Source of the DNA: Acidiflorens sp963791085
GTDB taxonomy: Bacteria; Acidobacteriota; Terriglobia; Terriglobales; Acidobacteriaceae
Length of the DNA stretch: 64,000 nucleotides
Assembly: GCA_963791085.1 (NCBI GenBank)
Contig: CAWBQG010000001.1
Coordinates: 2,728,001 to 2,792,000, forward strand
Direction of reading: 5' to 3'
Shown here: positions 27,439 to 33,937 of the stretch, in pieces
Numbering within the stretch: the stretch's first letter is position 1
Layout: each line of letters begins with the position of its first letter
Made by a program: the position numbers and the translations under genes
The notes under the pieces: model-generated
Databases searched by the model: none
What the model was told of the DNA's origin: nothing
The model's input: only the letters and a program-made list of their open reading frames with translations

Positions 27439-28028
27439 ATCTCCGCCAAATCCTCACCGCGCCCAATCAGCTCACGCTGCTGCGCATGATCTTCCTGCCC
27501 TTCATCGTGATCAATCTGGTCAAGCATGATTTCAGGTGGGCGCTCGCTCTGTTCGTCCTCGCCGGTCTTAGCGACGGCCTCGACGGTCTGCTCGCCCGCA
27601 CCCTGCATCAACAAACCGTGCTCGGCCAGTACCTCGACCCCATCGCCGATAAGCTGCTCATGAGCACCATGTTTCTCGTGCTTTCGATTGAGCACCGGAT
27701 CCCCTGGAAATACACGGTGGTAGTCTTCAGCCGTGATGTTTCGATCTTGCTCATCAGCGGTGTGTTGTTCACAATTGCCGGCCTCCGCGACTTCCGCCCC
27801 AGCATTTTCGGCAAAGCTAACACCGGCGCGCAGGTCGGCGCGATTTTTTTCGCTCTGCTCTTGCTAGTGGCGCCTGTGGGTTGGGTATGGATTGCCCGCA
27901 CAACCTTTTTGCGCGCTACATTTCTCTTCACCATTGTCTCGGCCGTGCACTATGCGTTTCTGGTGCAGCACCGGCTTCGGAGTCTGCCCTCGACCCATAC
28001 TTCCGCGGCCCCATCGGCACATGCCTAG
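27435..28028 (+). CDS. CDP-alcohol phosphatidyltransferase (PgsA-like)
   Basis: A 197-aa integral membrane enzyme that transfers a phosphatidyl group from CDP-diacylglycerol to an alcohol, most likely glycerol-3-phosphate. The signature D-G-x2-A-R-x8-G-x3-D-x3-D is present as LDGLLARTLHQQTVLGQYLDPIADK, with several hydrophobic segments after it. GTG start overlaps the preceding stop by 4 bases. PgsA is the best guess; cardiolipin or other head-group synthases share the motif. Confidence 0.85.
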   Translation: MNLRQILTAPNQLTLLRMIFLPFIVINLVKHDFRWALALFVLAGLSDGLDGLLARTLHQQTVLGQYLDPIADKLLMSTMFLVLSIEHRIPWKYTVVVFSRDVSILLISGVLFTIAGLRDFRPSIFGKANTGAQVGAIFFALLLLVAPVGWVWIARTTFLRATFLFTIVSAVHYAFLVQHRLRSLPSTHTSAAPSAHA

Positions 28029-28086
28029 GTCGGCTTCACAAAAAACCAGAGCTGAAAATTTGATGGACCAGAAGAACTACCTGGGA

Positions 28087-29097
28087 CTAGACCGGCACGG
28101 GAACGCTGTCCACAATTTCCCGCAGCACTTGTTCTGACTGTTCCGACTTCCTCAGCGTGGAACTGTAAAGCGCGTTGACGACGACCCGGTGTGCGAACAC
28201 CGGAGCCGCGAGCGGCTTGAAGTCTTCCGGAGTGCAATAGTCGCGGCCGTCGATGAACGCCATGGCTTGCGCGGCGCGATAGAACATCTGCGAACCGCGG
28301 GGCGAGACTCCCAGCGAAAGGTATTCGGACTCGCGCGTTTTTGCGACGATGGCGAGCGCGTAGGTGATCAGCGATTCGTCCACATGAACCCGCGTAACGG
28401 CCTGTTGTATTTCGAGGACATCGCTCGCATTGAGCACCGGCCGCAATTTTTCGAGCTGCGCGGTACCGGCCTCGTCGCGAAGTATTTCGCGCTCGGCATT
28501 GCCCTCGGGGTATCCCATACGGAGGCGCATGAGAAAGCGGTCGAGTTGCGATTCGGGCAAGGGATACGTGCCATGATGCTCGATCGGATTCTGCGTCGCA
28601 ATGACCAGAAAGGGCTGCGGCAGCGGATAAGAATGTGCGTCGACGGTGACCTGGCTTTCGTTCATGGCCTCGAGCAACGCAGACTGCGTTTTCGGCGTCG
28701 TGCGGTTGATTTCATCGGCGAGCAGCACGTTGGCGAATACCGGTCCGCGCTTGAACTCGAACTTTTGCTCACTGGCCGAGTAAATGGAGATGCCGAGCAC
28801 GTCGGAGGGCAGCATGTCGCTCGTGAACTGGACACGCTGAAAAGAGCAGTCGAGAGCGCGCGCCAGCGCCTGTCCGAGCGTGGTTTTGCCAACTCCCGGA
28901 ACGCCCTCGATGAGCAGGTGACCACGCGCGAAAATGGAGACAAGTGCGAGGCGGAGCACATCGTCTTTGCCTCGAATGACGGTGCGAAGCGCTTTCTCCA
29001 GTTGGACGGCGCGGCTGGAAGCGGCACTGCCTGCCTGTGCTGACATTGCTTGAATTCTACTATGTGGGTCGCGCGTCAAAGTGGTTACGGGAGTCAT
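28087..29097 (-). CDS. MoxR-family AAA+ ATPase
   Basis: A 319-336 aa ATPase. Walker A GVPGVGKTT, Walker B LLADEINRTTPKTQSALLEAM, sensor 1 VIATQNPIEHHGTYPLPESQLDRF and the C-terminal lid (SPRGSQMFYRAAQAMAFIDGRDYCTPEDF) are all present. MoxR proteins act as chaperones that insert cofactors or assemble complexes, often with a DUF58/VWA protein, but none is adjacent here. The start may be ATG 29046 (MSAQAGS); neither start has a clear RBS. Next gene on the same strand is upstream htpX. Confidence 0.88.
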   Translation of the reverse strand: MTPVTTLTRDPHSRIQAMSAQAGSAASSRAVQLEKALRTVIRGKDDVLRLALVSIFARGHLLIEGVPGVGKTTLGQALARALDCSFQRVQFTSDMLPSDVLGISIYSASEQKFEFKRGPVFANVLLADEINRTTPKTQSALLEAMNESQVTVDAHSYPLPQPFLVIATQNPIEHHGTYPLPESQLDRFLMRLRMGYPEGNAEREILRDEAGTAQLEKLRPVLNASDVLEIQQAVTRVHVDESLITYALAIVAKTRESEYLSLGVSPRGSQMFYRAAQAMAFIDGRDYCTPEDFKPLAAPVFAHRVVVNALYSSTLRKSEQSEQVLREIVDSVPVPV

Positions 29098-29099
29098 GG

Positions 29100-29218
29100 A
29101 GCCGTCAGCCCTCAGCCTTCAGGAAGACCTGGTCCAAGCGCAACCCATAGCCAAACCGAGACTGGCATTCTGCGCAAATTTGGTGTTCCTGATGGCTGAC
29201 GGCTGATGACTGACTGCT
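29100..29218. repeat. CTCAGCC/GGCTGA repeat pair
   Basis: AGCCGTCAGCC (29100-29110) and GGCTGACGGCT (29193-29203) are perfect inverse copies flanking about 80 bases in the gap between the MoxR and htpX genes. Same vocabulary as the repeat at 11049-11117. Confidence 0.55.
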
Positions 29219-29220
29219 CA

Positions 29221-30084
29221 TTATCGTATGAATTCCGCCGGCCTTCCCGTCAGCCGCTCAATGCGCTTGGCAGTCGGCGGATGCGTCGAGAACAGATTGC
29301 CGAAGCTCATGCCTCCCAGGAAAGGCTGAATAATGAACAAGTGCGCGGTCGAGGGGCTCGCGAGCAGCGGCCGTTGTTTCGAATAGGCATCGATCTTCGC
29401 CAACGCACTGGCTAACGCGTAGGGGTTTCCCGTCCAGTGTGCTCCAGTATCGTCGGCTCCATATTCGCGCGAGCGCGAGACGGCGAGTTGAATCAGCATC
29501 GCAGCAAAAGGAGCGAGGAAGATCATGATAAGGCTCGCGATTCCTCCGCCTCCACGATCTTCGCGGTCGCGGCCGAAACCGCCGAAGATCATTCCCCACT
29601 TGGCAACTTGCGCAAGCCAGGTGATCGCGCCGGCGAGCGTGGCCACGATCGAACTGATGAGGATGTCGCGGTTGCGGACGTGTCCGAGTTCGTGCGCGAT
29701 CACGCCTTCGAGTTCGTCGTCGTTGAGGAGCCCGAGAATGCCCTGCGTCACCGCGACGGAAGCGTGATGCGGATTGCGTCCGGTGGCAAAAGCGTTGGGC
29801 GAGTCGGTCGGAATCAGATAGACCTTCGGCGTCGGCAAGCCGACCTTTTGCGACAGCCGTTCGACGATGTTGTAAACCCGCGGCAGATCGTCGCGCGTGA
29901 TGGGCTGGGCGCGATAGGCAGCGAGCGCGATCTTGTCGCTGAAGAAGTACGAGACGAAGTTCATAATGGCCGCGAAGATAAGCGCCATCAGCATGCCGTT
30001 TTGGCCGCCAAGAGCGCGTCCGACGAGCATGAACAGCAGCGTCATGGCAGTAAGCAGCAGAGTGGTTTTGAAAATATTGCTCAT
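29221..30084 (-). CDS. htpX: HtpX-like M48 membrane metalloprotease
   Basis: A 287-aa membrane protease for quality control of inner-membrane proteins. Two N-terminal membrane segments, then VYLIPTDSPNAFATGRNPHHASVAVTQGIL, zinc site HELGHVRNRD (HExxH) with the third ligand Glu in SREYGADDTG, two more hydrophobic segments between them, and the conserved ending LFIIQPFLGGMSFGNLFSTHPPTAKRIERL. Length matches E. coli HtpX. Typically heat- or envelope-stress-induced; no such promoter seen here. Confidence 0.95.
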   Translation of the reverse strand: MSNIFKTTLLLTAMTLLFMLVGRALGGQNGMLMALIFAAIMNFVSYFFSDKIALAAYRAQPITRDDLPRVYNIVERLSQKVGLPTPKVYLIPTDSPNAFATGRNPHHASVAVTQGILGLLNDDELEGVIAHELGHVRNRDILISSIVATLAGAITWLAQVAKWGMIFGGFGRDREDRGGGGIASLIMIFLAPFAAMLIQLAVSRSREYGADDTGAHWTGNPYALASALAKIDAYSKQRPLLASPSTAHLFIIQPFLGGMSFGNLFSTHPPTAKRIERLTGRPAEFIR

Positions 30085-30170
30085 ATGGATTTTCTTACAG
30101 ACATAGTATTCGATGCTGCGGTTCTTGGCGCGGCTCAGGGGCTGGCATCGCCTGCACCCCTCTGGCTGCG

Positions 30171-30320
30171 GTCTTTGAGAACCAAAGACTTAGCGCCTTC
30201 GAATGGGCCAGATCTTTGATAAATAATGACTTGCGATTAAGATATTTATAAATCAATGACTTAGCGCACATTTTTGAGTTGATTTCGCGCCAAGTCTTTG
30301 AGAAATAAGTACCTTAACGG
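30171..30320 (+). repeat. Four degenerate 25-29 base repeats
   Basis: Copies begin near 30171, 30211, 30241 and 30293. Core consensus CTTTGATAAATAATGACTT(A)GCG, with copies reading CTTTGAGAACCAAAGACTTAGCGCC, CTTTGATAAATAATGACTTGCG, ATTTATAAATCAATGACTTAGCGC and CTTTGAGAAATAAGTACCTTAACGG. Spacing is irregular (40, 30, 52 bases). AT-rich against a GC-rich background and upstream of the divergent htpX gene. Not CRISPR-like. Confidence 0.6.
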
Positions 30321-30360
30321 TCATGCGCAACCTAGCAACGAACTCAAGAGTCCGCGAGTG

Positions 30361-30388
30361 TGCGCGGACAGGAGTGTCCGCGCCACAC
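30361..30388. repeat. GCGGACA/TGTCCGC palindrome, intergenic copy
   Basis: Hairpin with 9-base arms GCGCGGACA/TGTCCGCGC and loop GGAG, followed by CACAC. Related in-frame copies occur inside gatA (38390) and lolC (58960). Confidence 0.75.
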
Positions 30389-30419
30389 GGTCCGAGGTGG
30401 AGCATAGCCTCGCTTCCAC

Positions 30420-31793
30420 CTAGGTTTGCCGCCTCAAGGCGCGGTCCAGGGTTTGGTCGAGCGCCGCCTTGTGTTTTTCGTAATCGGCGTCAGAGATTTT
30501 GCCTTGTTTGCGTTCGACTTCGAGTTGGAATAGCTCTTCTTTCAGAGCTTCGAGGAGCATTCCGGATTTGGAAGCGGCCGCGGGCGTCGCGTCGGCTTGC
30601 GTAGCAGGCGCACCTGCGGCCGGCTGCGATGGAGATGCGGCACCCGAGATTGCTCTAGCCCCCGGGCCTGTAATCGGAGCGGCAAGCGGGCCGGAGGCTC
30701 CCATGGCGACTGCTCCTCCCGATGCTGCCGAGACTGCGCCTTGGCGCTTGGTGACGATCCAGCCGCCGATTCCGAGCAACACGACGAAGGCTCCGATGAT
30801 CGGCCAGCGGTATTTTTCGAGCGGGTCTGGAGCGTCGATCGGTGCGCCCAAACCTCCGCCAGGGCGAGTGCTCTCGGCCTGCGGGTTCTCGTTCATTGGA
30901 CCGCCTTGAGCTGGGGCTCCGCCTCCGCCAGCCTGCGCGGGTTGATCGGAGATCGTGCCGGTGCCTGTAACGGTGAATCCCAATTGCTGGCCCACGTGCG
31001 TCTGTTGCGCGACCTGCACCATCGTGTCGGCCTGGTTCGGGTCCGGCATGGATTTGAACGACGACGCATCGGCTGGCGCGAATTGCATGGACTTGGGCAG
31101 CACGACCACGAAGTGCTCGGCCGGATAGAGCGGCTTGGGATCGACCTTGAGCGTGCCGGAGTACGGGAGCGTGAACTCCAACTGGAACTGGGTTTCTCCG
31201 GGGCGCAGCGGGAAGGCGATGGCGTAGCGGCCCTTCTCGGCCTGCGGAACCGCTTCAGCAGGGATGGGCTGTCCGTTGGGCGCTTTGGCCTGCACCTGTT
31301 CGATCTTTGCGCCGGCGGGCAGATAGAACTCAAAGGCGTGGTCGCTCATCTGCGTAACGGGCGGCGACGAGTTGTTGTCGACGGCGAACAGGCGCATTCC
31401 CTGCAGGCTGTTCGCGTCGGCCTGGAAGCGCAACACATCCGCAGTCAGCGTAAGGCCCGGTACCTGCTTCACGACGTCATAAACCTTGACCTCCACGGAG
31501 CTGCTGCCCGGAGGGGCCATCTGGTGGTAGTTGACTCCCTGATGTACGGCACGGATCAGGTGCGGGCTTCCAGCATCGGAGAGCTTGAAGCTGAACTTGC
31601 CGGCCGAGTCGGCCTTGGTGCTGCCGGCCACGTCCATGCCATTGGCGATGTTGATGAGGATGACCTCGTCTCCTGCGCCGGGCTTGTTGGTGGTGCCGTT
31701 GGAGACGGTGCCGGAGAGGGTTTGGGCGGAGGAGGAGGCTAACGAGGGCAAGAGGATGGCGGCTAGCGTCAAGGACTGTGCGAGTTTGGTCAA
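30420..31793 (-). CDS. Exported protein with carboxypeptidase-regulatory-like domain and C-terminal membrane anchor
   Basis: A 457-aa envelope protein. Signal peptide MTKLAQSLTLAAILLPSLASSSAQ, then a beta-sandwich LSGTVSNGTTNKPGAGDEVILINIANG, a long beta-rich region, an unstructured Gly/Pro part, one membrane helix (WPIIGAFVVLLGIGGWIVT) and a cytoplasmic tail ending LKEELFQLEVERKQGKISDADYEKHKAALDQTLDRAL. That tail motif resembles the small CcmI-like protein at 33 kb, linking it to cytochrome c maturation. Start is a TTG (31793) with AAGGAG 6 bases upstream; ATG starts further up lie in a repeat element. Confidence 0.7.
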   Translation of the reverse strand: MTKLAQSLTLAAILLPSLASSSAQTLSGTVSNGTTNKPGAGDEVILINIANGMDVAGSTKADSAGKFSFKLSDAGSPHLIRAVHQGVNYHQMAPPGSSSVEVKVYDVVKQVPGLTLTADVLRFQADANSLQGMRLFAVDNNSSPPVTQMSDHAFEFYLPAGAKIEQVQAKAPNGQPIPAEAVPQAEKGRYAIAFPLRPGETQFQLEFTLPYSGTLKVDPKPLYPAEHFVVVLPKSMQFAPADASSFKSMPDPNQADTMVQVAQQTHVGQQLGFTVTGTGTISDQPAQAGGGGAPAQGGPMNENPQAESTRPGGGLGAPIDAPDPLEKYRWPIIGAFVVLLGIGGWIVTKRQGAVSAASGGAVAMGASGPLAAPITGPGARAISGAASPSQPAAGAPATQADATPAAASKSGMLLEALKEELFQLEVERKQGKISDADYEKHKAALDQTLDRALRRQT

Positions 31794-31850
31794 GAACAAC
31801 TCCTTTGGAAGGGTGGACCCTGCGAATTCTGTACAAGTATTCATCATCCT

Positions 31851-31939
31851 TGTCATTCCGAGGAGCCGAAGGCAACGAGGAATCCGCTGCATCCTCGCTC
31901 GCTGCAAACAACAGATTCCTCGTTGCGCTCGGAATGACA
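31851..31939. repeat. Inverted repeat of the CGAGGAATC family, copy 2
   Basis: About 30-base terminal inverted repeats: TGTCATTCCGAG...CAACGAGGAATC at the left and GATTCCTCGTTGCGCTCGGAATGACA at the right, with ATCCTCGCTCGCTGC in the centre. Complete REP/MITE-like unit just upstream of the exported protein gene. A partial copy is at 37139-37169. Confidence 0.8.
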
Positions 31940-31966
31940 ATTAAGGAATGGCGACCCCAATCACGG

Positions 31967-32224
31967 TTAGCGACTCAAGTCGGCGTAAGCGATGTAGAAG
32001 AATAGCGTTGCCACTCCCATCATGACCACGCCGGCCAAACGTAGCCCCCAGAAGGGCATCTTGTAAGGATGCCAGCTGCCTTCCTTCCAACTGTTGGCAA
32101 ACCTGTCAAAATTCGCTCTCACGTTGGCTGGCCGCATAACCATCGTCAGTCCGAAGGCCAAAAAACCCACTCCCATTACAAGTGCTGCCGGTGCATCGCT
32201 TCGAGCCACCAGTGTCATAATCAC
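31967..32224 (-). CDS. Small two-helix membrane protein
   Basis: An 85-aa protein with two predicted membrane helices (APAALVMGVGFLAFGLTMVM and WGLRLAGVVMMGVATLFFYIAYA) joined by a basic, aromatic loop (RANFDRFANSWKEGSWHPYKMPFW). Function unknown. It stands alone between a repeat element and the toxin-antitoxin pair. Confidence 0.6.
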   Translation of the reverse strand: MIMTLVARSDAPAALVMGVGFLAFGLTMVMRPANVRANFDRFANSWKEGSWHPYKMPFWGLRLAGVVMMGVATLFFYIAYADLSR

Positions 32225-32362
32225 GAGATTCTATGCCTCGATTGCCTGCTCCGACAGACGATCACACCCCTTGCCCCGCCCCGGGGCGTGCTCCAGCCTT
32301 ACGATCTCAGCCATGATGCCGGCAGCTCCTTCTTCCTTCGAGCGAGCAGCGCATGGGCTTTC

Positions 32363-32668
32363 TCAATGCGCGTAGAGTTCCTGTGGCATGCGCTGGCGGC
32401 GGACCTTGATTTTGCTCTCGTCCTTGCGCGCCTGCGCGAGATCGTAGGCGAGCTGCATTCGCAACCAGGTTTCGGGCGTGCTGCCAAAGGCCTTCGAGAG
32501 CCGAATTGCCATCTCGGGGCTGATACCCGACTTGCCATGAATGACGTTGTTCAGCGTTTGGCGGCTGACGCCGAGAACCTCCGCTCCCTGAGTGACCGAC
32601 AAGCCTAGAGGTTCGAGGCACGCGTTTCGAATGCTGCGTCCAGGGTGCGGAGGATTTTTCATCGGCAT
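32363..32668 (-). CDS. higA: HigA-type antitoxin
   Basis: A 101-aa XRE-family antitoxin of the HigA/VapI type: NPPHPGRSIRNACLEPLGLSVTQGAEVLGVSRQTLNNVIHGKSGISPEMAIRLSKAFGSTPETWLRMQ, with the helix-turn-helix at residues 28-55. It neutralises the adjacent toxin and represses the operon. It follows the toxin gene (19 bases apart), the order typical of higBA. Confidence 0.9.
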   Translation of the reverse strand: MPMKNPPHPGRSIRNACLEPLGLSVTQGAEVLGVSRQTLNNVIHGKSGISPEMAIRLSKAFGSTPETWLRMQLAYDLAQARKDESKIKVRRQRMPQELYAH

Positions 32669-32687
32669 AAGCTGTCTCCCTTCGTTT

Positions 32688-32963
32688 CTAGTGGTAATCG
32701 ATCAACTCTACGTCGAAAGCATCAACGCCTTCAAAGCGGAAGATGATGCGCCAATTGGCCCGCACGGTAACCGACCAGAAGCCCCTTAAATCGCCTTTCA
32801 GCGCGTGTAAGCGATAACCCGGAAGATTCATGGCCTGCGGCGTCTCCGCTTTGTCGAGCCGGGCGAGTACATCCTCCACATCTTCAATCAGGTCGGGCCG
32901 GATTCCGCGACGATCATCGTCTTCGTAAAGCTGTTTCAGCCCGCGATGCTTAAAGCTCCTGAT
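32688..32963 (-). CDS. higB: HigB-type toxin with a non-canonical start
   Basis: RelE-fold mRNA interferase of the HigB family, 91-92 aa when read from IRSFKHRGLKQLYEDDDRRGI to FEGVDAFDVELIDYH. All of the domain is intact, including the NWRIIFRFE strand. The codon where ATG is expected is ACG (32966), followed by ATC; the first ordinary start is a GTG at 32879, which would remove 28 residues and the first helix. So either an unusual start codon is used or the toxin is silenced. Operator and promoter are directly upstream. Confidence 0.75.
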   Translation of the reverse strand: MRSFKHRGLKQLYEDDDRRGIRPDLIEDVEDVLARLDKAETPQAMNLPGYRLHALKGDLRGFWSVTVRANWRIIFRFEGVDAFDVELIDYH

Positions 32964-32965
32964 CG

Positions 32966-32998
32966 TTAAGGATACACTGTAAAGTGTACATTGTCACT
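32966..32998 (-). promoter_or_regulatory. higBA promoter with palindromic operator
   Basis: Minus-strand -35 GTGACA and -10 TATCCT are 17 bases apart, and between them lies the palindrome TACACTGTAAAGTGTA (32973-32988, arms of 6 bases). A palindrome overlapping the promoter is where a HigA dimer would bind for autoregulation. Transcription would start almost at the first toxin codons, making the message nearly leaderless. Confidence 0.6.
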
Positions 32999-33029
32999 TG
33001 TCACAGATCGTGTCTTTGCAGACACCTGC

Positions 33030-33311
33030 CTACACCACCTGCCCCGCAGCCTGCTCCAGCCTTGCGATTTCGGCCATGATGGCCGCGGCTTCTTCTTCGA
33101 GCGATGTGCGCATGGACTGGTAATCGGCGTCGGGCACCTTGCCGGCTTTGTATTCAAAATTCAGGTCGCGCAGGTTCTCGTAGACGGATTCCTTGCGCTC
33201 GCGGAGATAGCCGAGCCGCGTCTTTTCTTCTCCGGCATAAACCTCGCCCGGAAAAAAGAAGACATAGTAGAGCGCGGCCAGAGTAACGACACCGCAGACA
33301 AATAGGGTCAT
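33030..33311 (-). CDS. CcmI/CcmH-associated small membrane protein
   Basis: A 93-aa protein with one membrane helix (TLFVCGVVTLAALYYVFFFPG) and a helical cytoplasmic or periplasmic tail (RKESVYENLRDLNFEYKAGKVPDADYQSMRTSLEEEAAAIMAEIARLE). This pattern is that of the N-terminal part of CcmI-like proteins. ATG overlaps the ccmH stop (ATGA) with AAGGAG upstream, so it belongs to the maturation operon. Confidence 0.65.
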   Translation of the reverse strand: MTLFVCGVVTLAALYYVFFFPGEVYAGEEKTRLGYLRERKESVYENLRDLNFEYKAGKVPDADYQSMRTSLEEEAAAIMAEIARLEQAAGQVV

Positions 33312-33937
33312 TGGTCCGTCTCCTTGCGGGCCTGTGCCCGGAACCGGTCCAGTTCCCCACCATGCGGGATGACAATGCCATCGGCCAGCGCAGGCTCGGG
33401 GCGATTCTTCCAGGCGCGTACCAGCCACGTGACGAAGGCCATGCCGAGCGCGAGCACCGCGAAAGGCATGATCCAGGCTATGCGGTTGAAACCGGTCTTA
33501 GTGGGCGCCGCGATGACCGTGGGCCCATAATTCTGCACAAAGCCCTGGAGGATGAGGTCGTCGTTGTCGCCTTTGTCGATTGCGGCCATGAGTTCGTTCC
33601 GCATCTTGTCGGACGACTGGCAGCCGACGTGGTTGCATTCCAGCAGAACCTGACCGCATCCGCAGGCGCACATCATGCGGTGGCCGAGGTCTTTGAAACG
33701 AGCGTCGGGGTTCGGCCCCGCGCCGACAAAAAGAAAGACTGCGGCGGTGAGGATGAGAACCTGGAGTGCGCGACGGATCGTGCTTTGAAAGGGCACGCCT
33801 TCAGGCGTGCCGTAAGCGCCACGCAAAGATCCCGGCTCTAGCCGATGAGGGTCGCTTTCAGTTCCCCGCGGGCTGAAGCCGTGCCTTTTTAAATCTACGC
33901 GAACTCGTCGGAATCTCTGCCAAATCAAGAGTTTCAT
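33308..33937 (-). CDS. ccmH: CcmH-type cytochrome c maturation thiol protein, with repeat-derived N-terminus
   Basis: A 209-aa protein that handles apocytochrome thiols during heme attachment. The redox motif is MCACGCGQVLLECNHVGC, the variant common outside proteobacteria in place of LRCLVCQ. One helix precedes it (LQVLILTAAVFLFVGAG) and one follows (IAWIMPFAVLALGMAFVTWLV). The ATG overlaps the ccmF stop by one base, but residues about 15-50 come from a palindromic repeat (33787-33892), so the signal region is pushed about 50 residues inward. The original start may have been lost or lies after the repeat. Confidence 0.8.
   Translation of the reverse strand: MKLLIWQRFRRVRVDLKRHGFSPRGTESDPHRLEPGSLRGAYGTPEGVPFQSTIRRALQVLILTAAVFLFVGAGPNPDARFKDLGHRMMCACGCGQVLLECNHVGCQSSDKMRNELMAAIDKGDNDDLILQGFVQNYGPTVIAAPTKTGFNRIAWIMPFAVLALGMAFVTWLVRAWKNRPEPALADGIVIPHGGELDRFRAQARKETDQ
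33787..33892. repeat. Palindromic element within the ccmH N-terminal coding region
   Basis: Contains the perfect hairpin GGCACGCC-TTCA-GGCGTGCC (33792-33811) and, at the other end, CCCGCGGGCTGAAGCCGTGCC. Both ends point AAAGGCAC outward, as in a two-ended mobile unit. Read through in frame by the ccmH ORF. Confidence 0.75.

Noticed and set aside
29221..30084. Additional DUF58/VWA partner for MoxR
   Set aside because: The neighbouring gene is clearly HtpX; no VWA protein occurs on either side.
30171..30320. CRISPR array
   Set aside because: Repeats are degenerate, spacing is irregular (30-52 bases) and no cas genes are present.
30597..31742. Long plus-strand open frame opposite the exported protein gene
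   Set aside because: Low-complexity Arg/Gly translation; the minus frame has a signal peptide, anchor and RBS.
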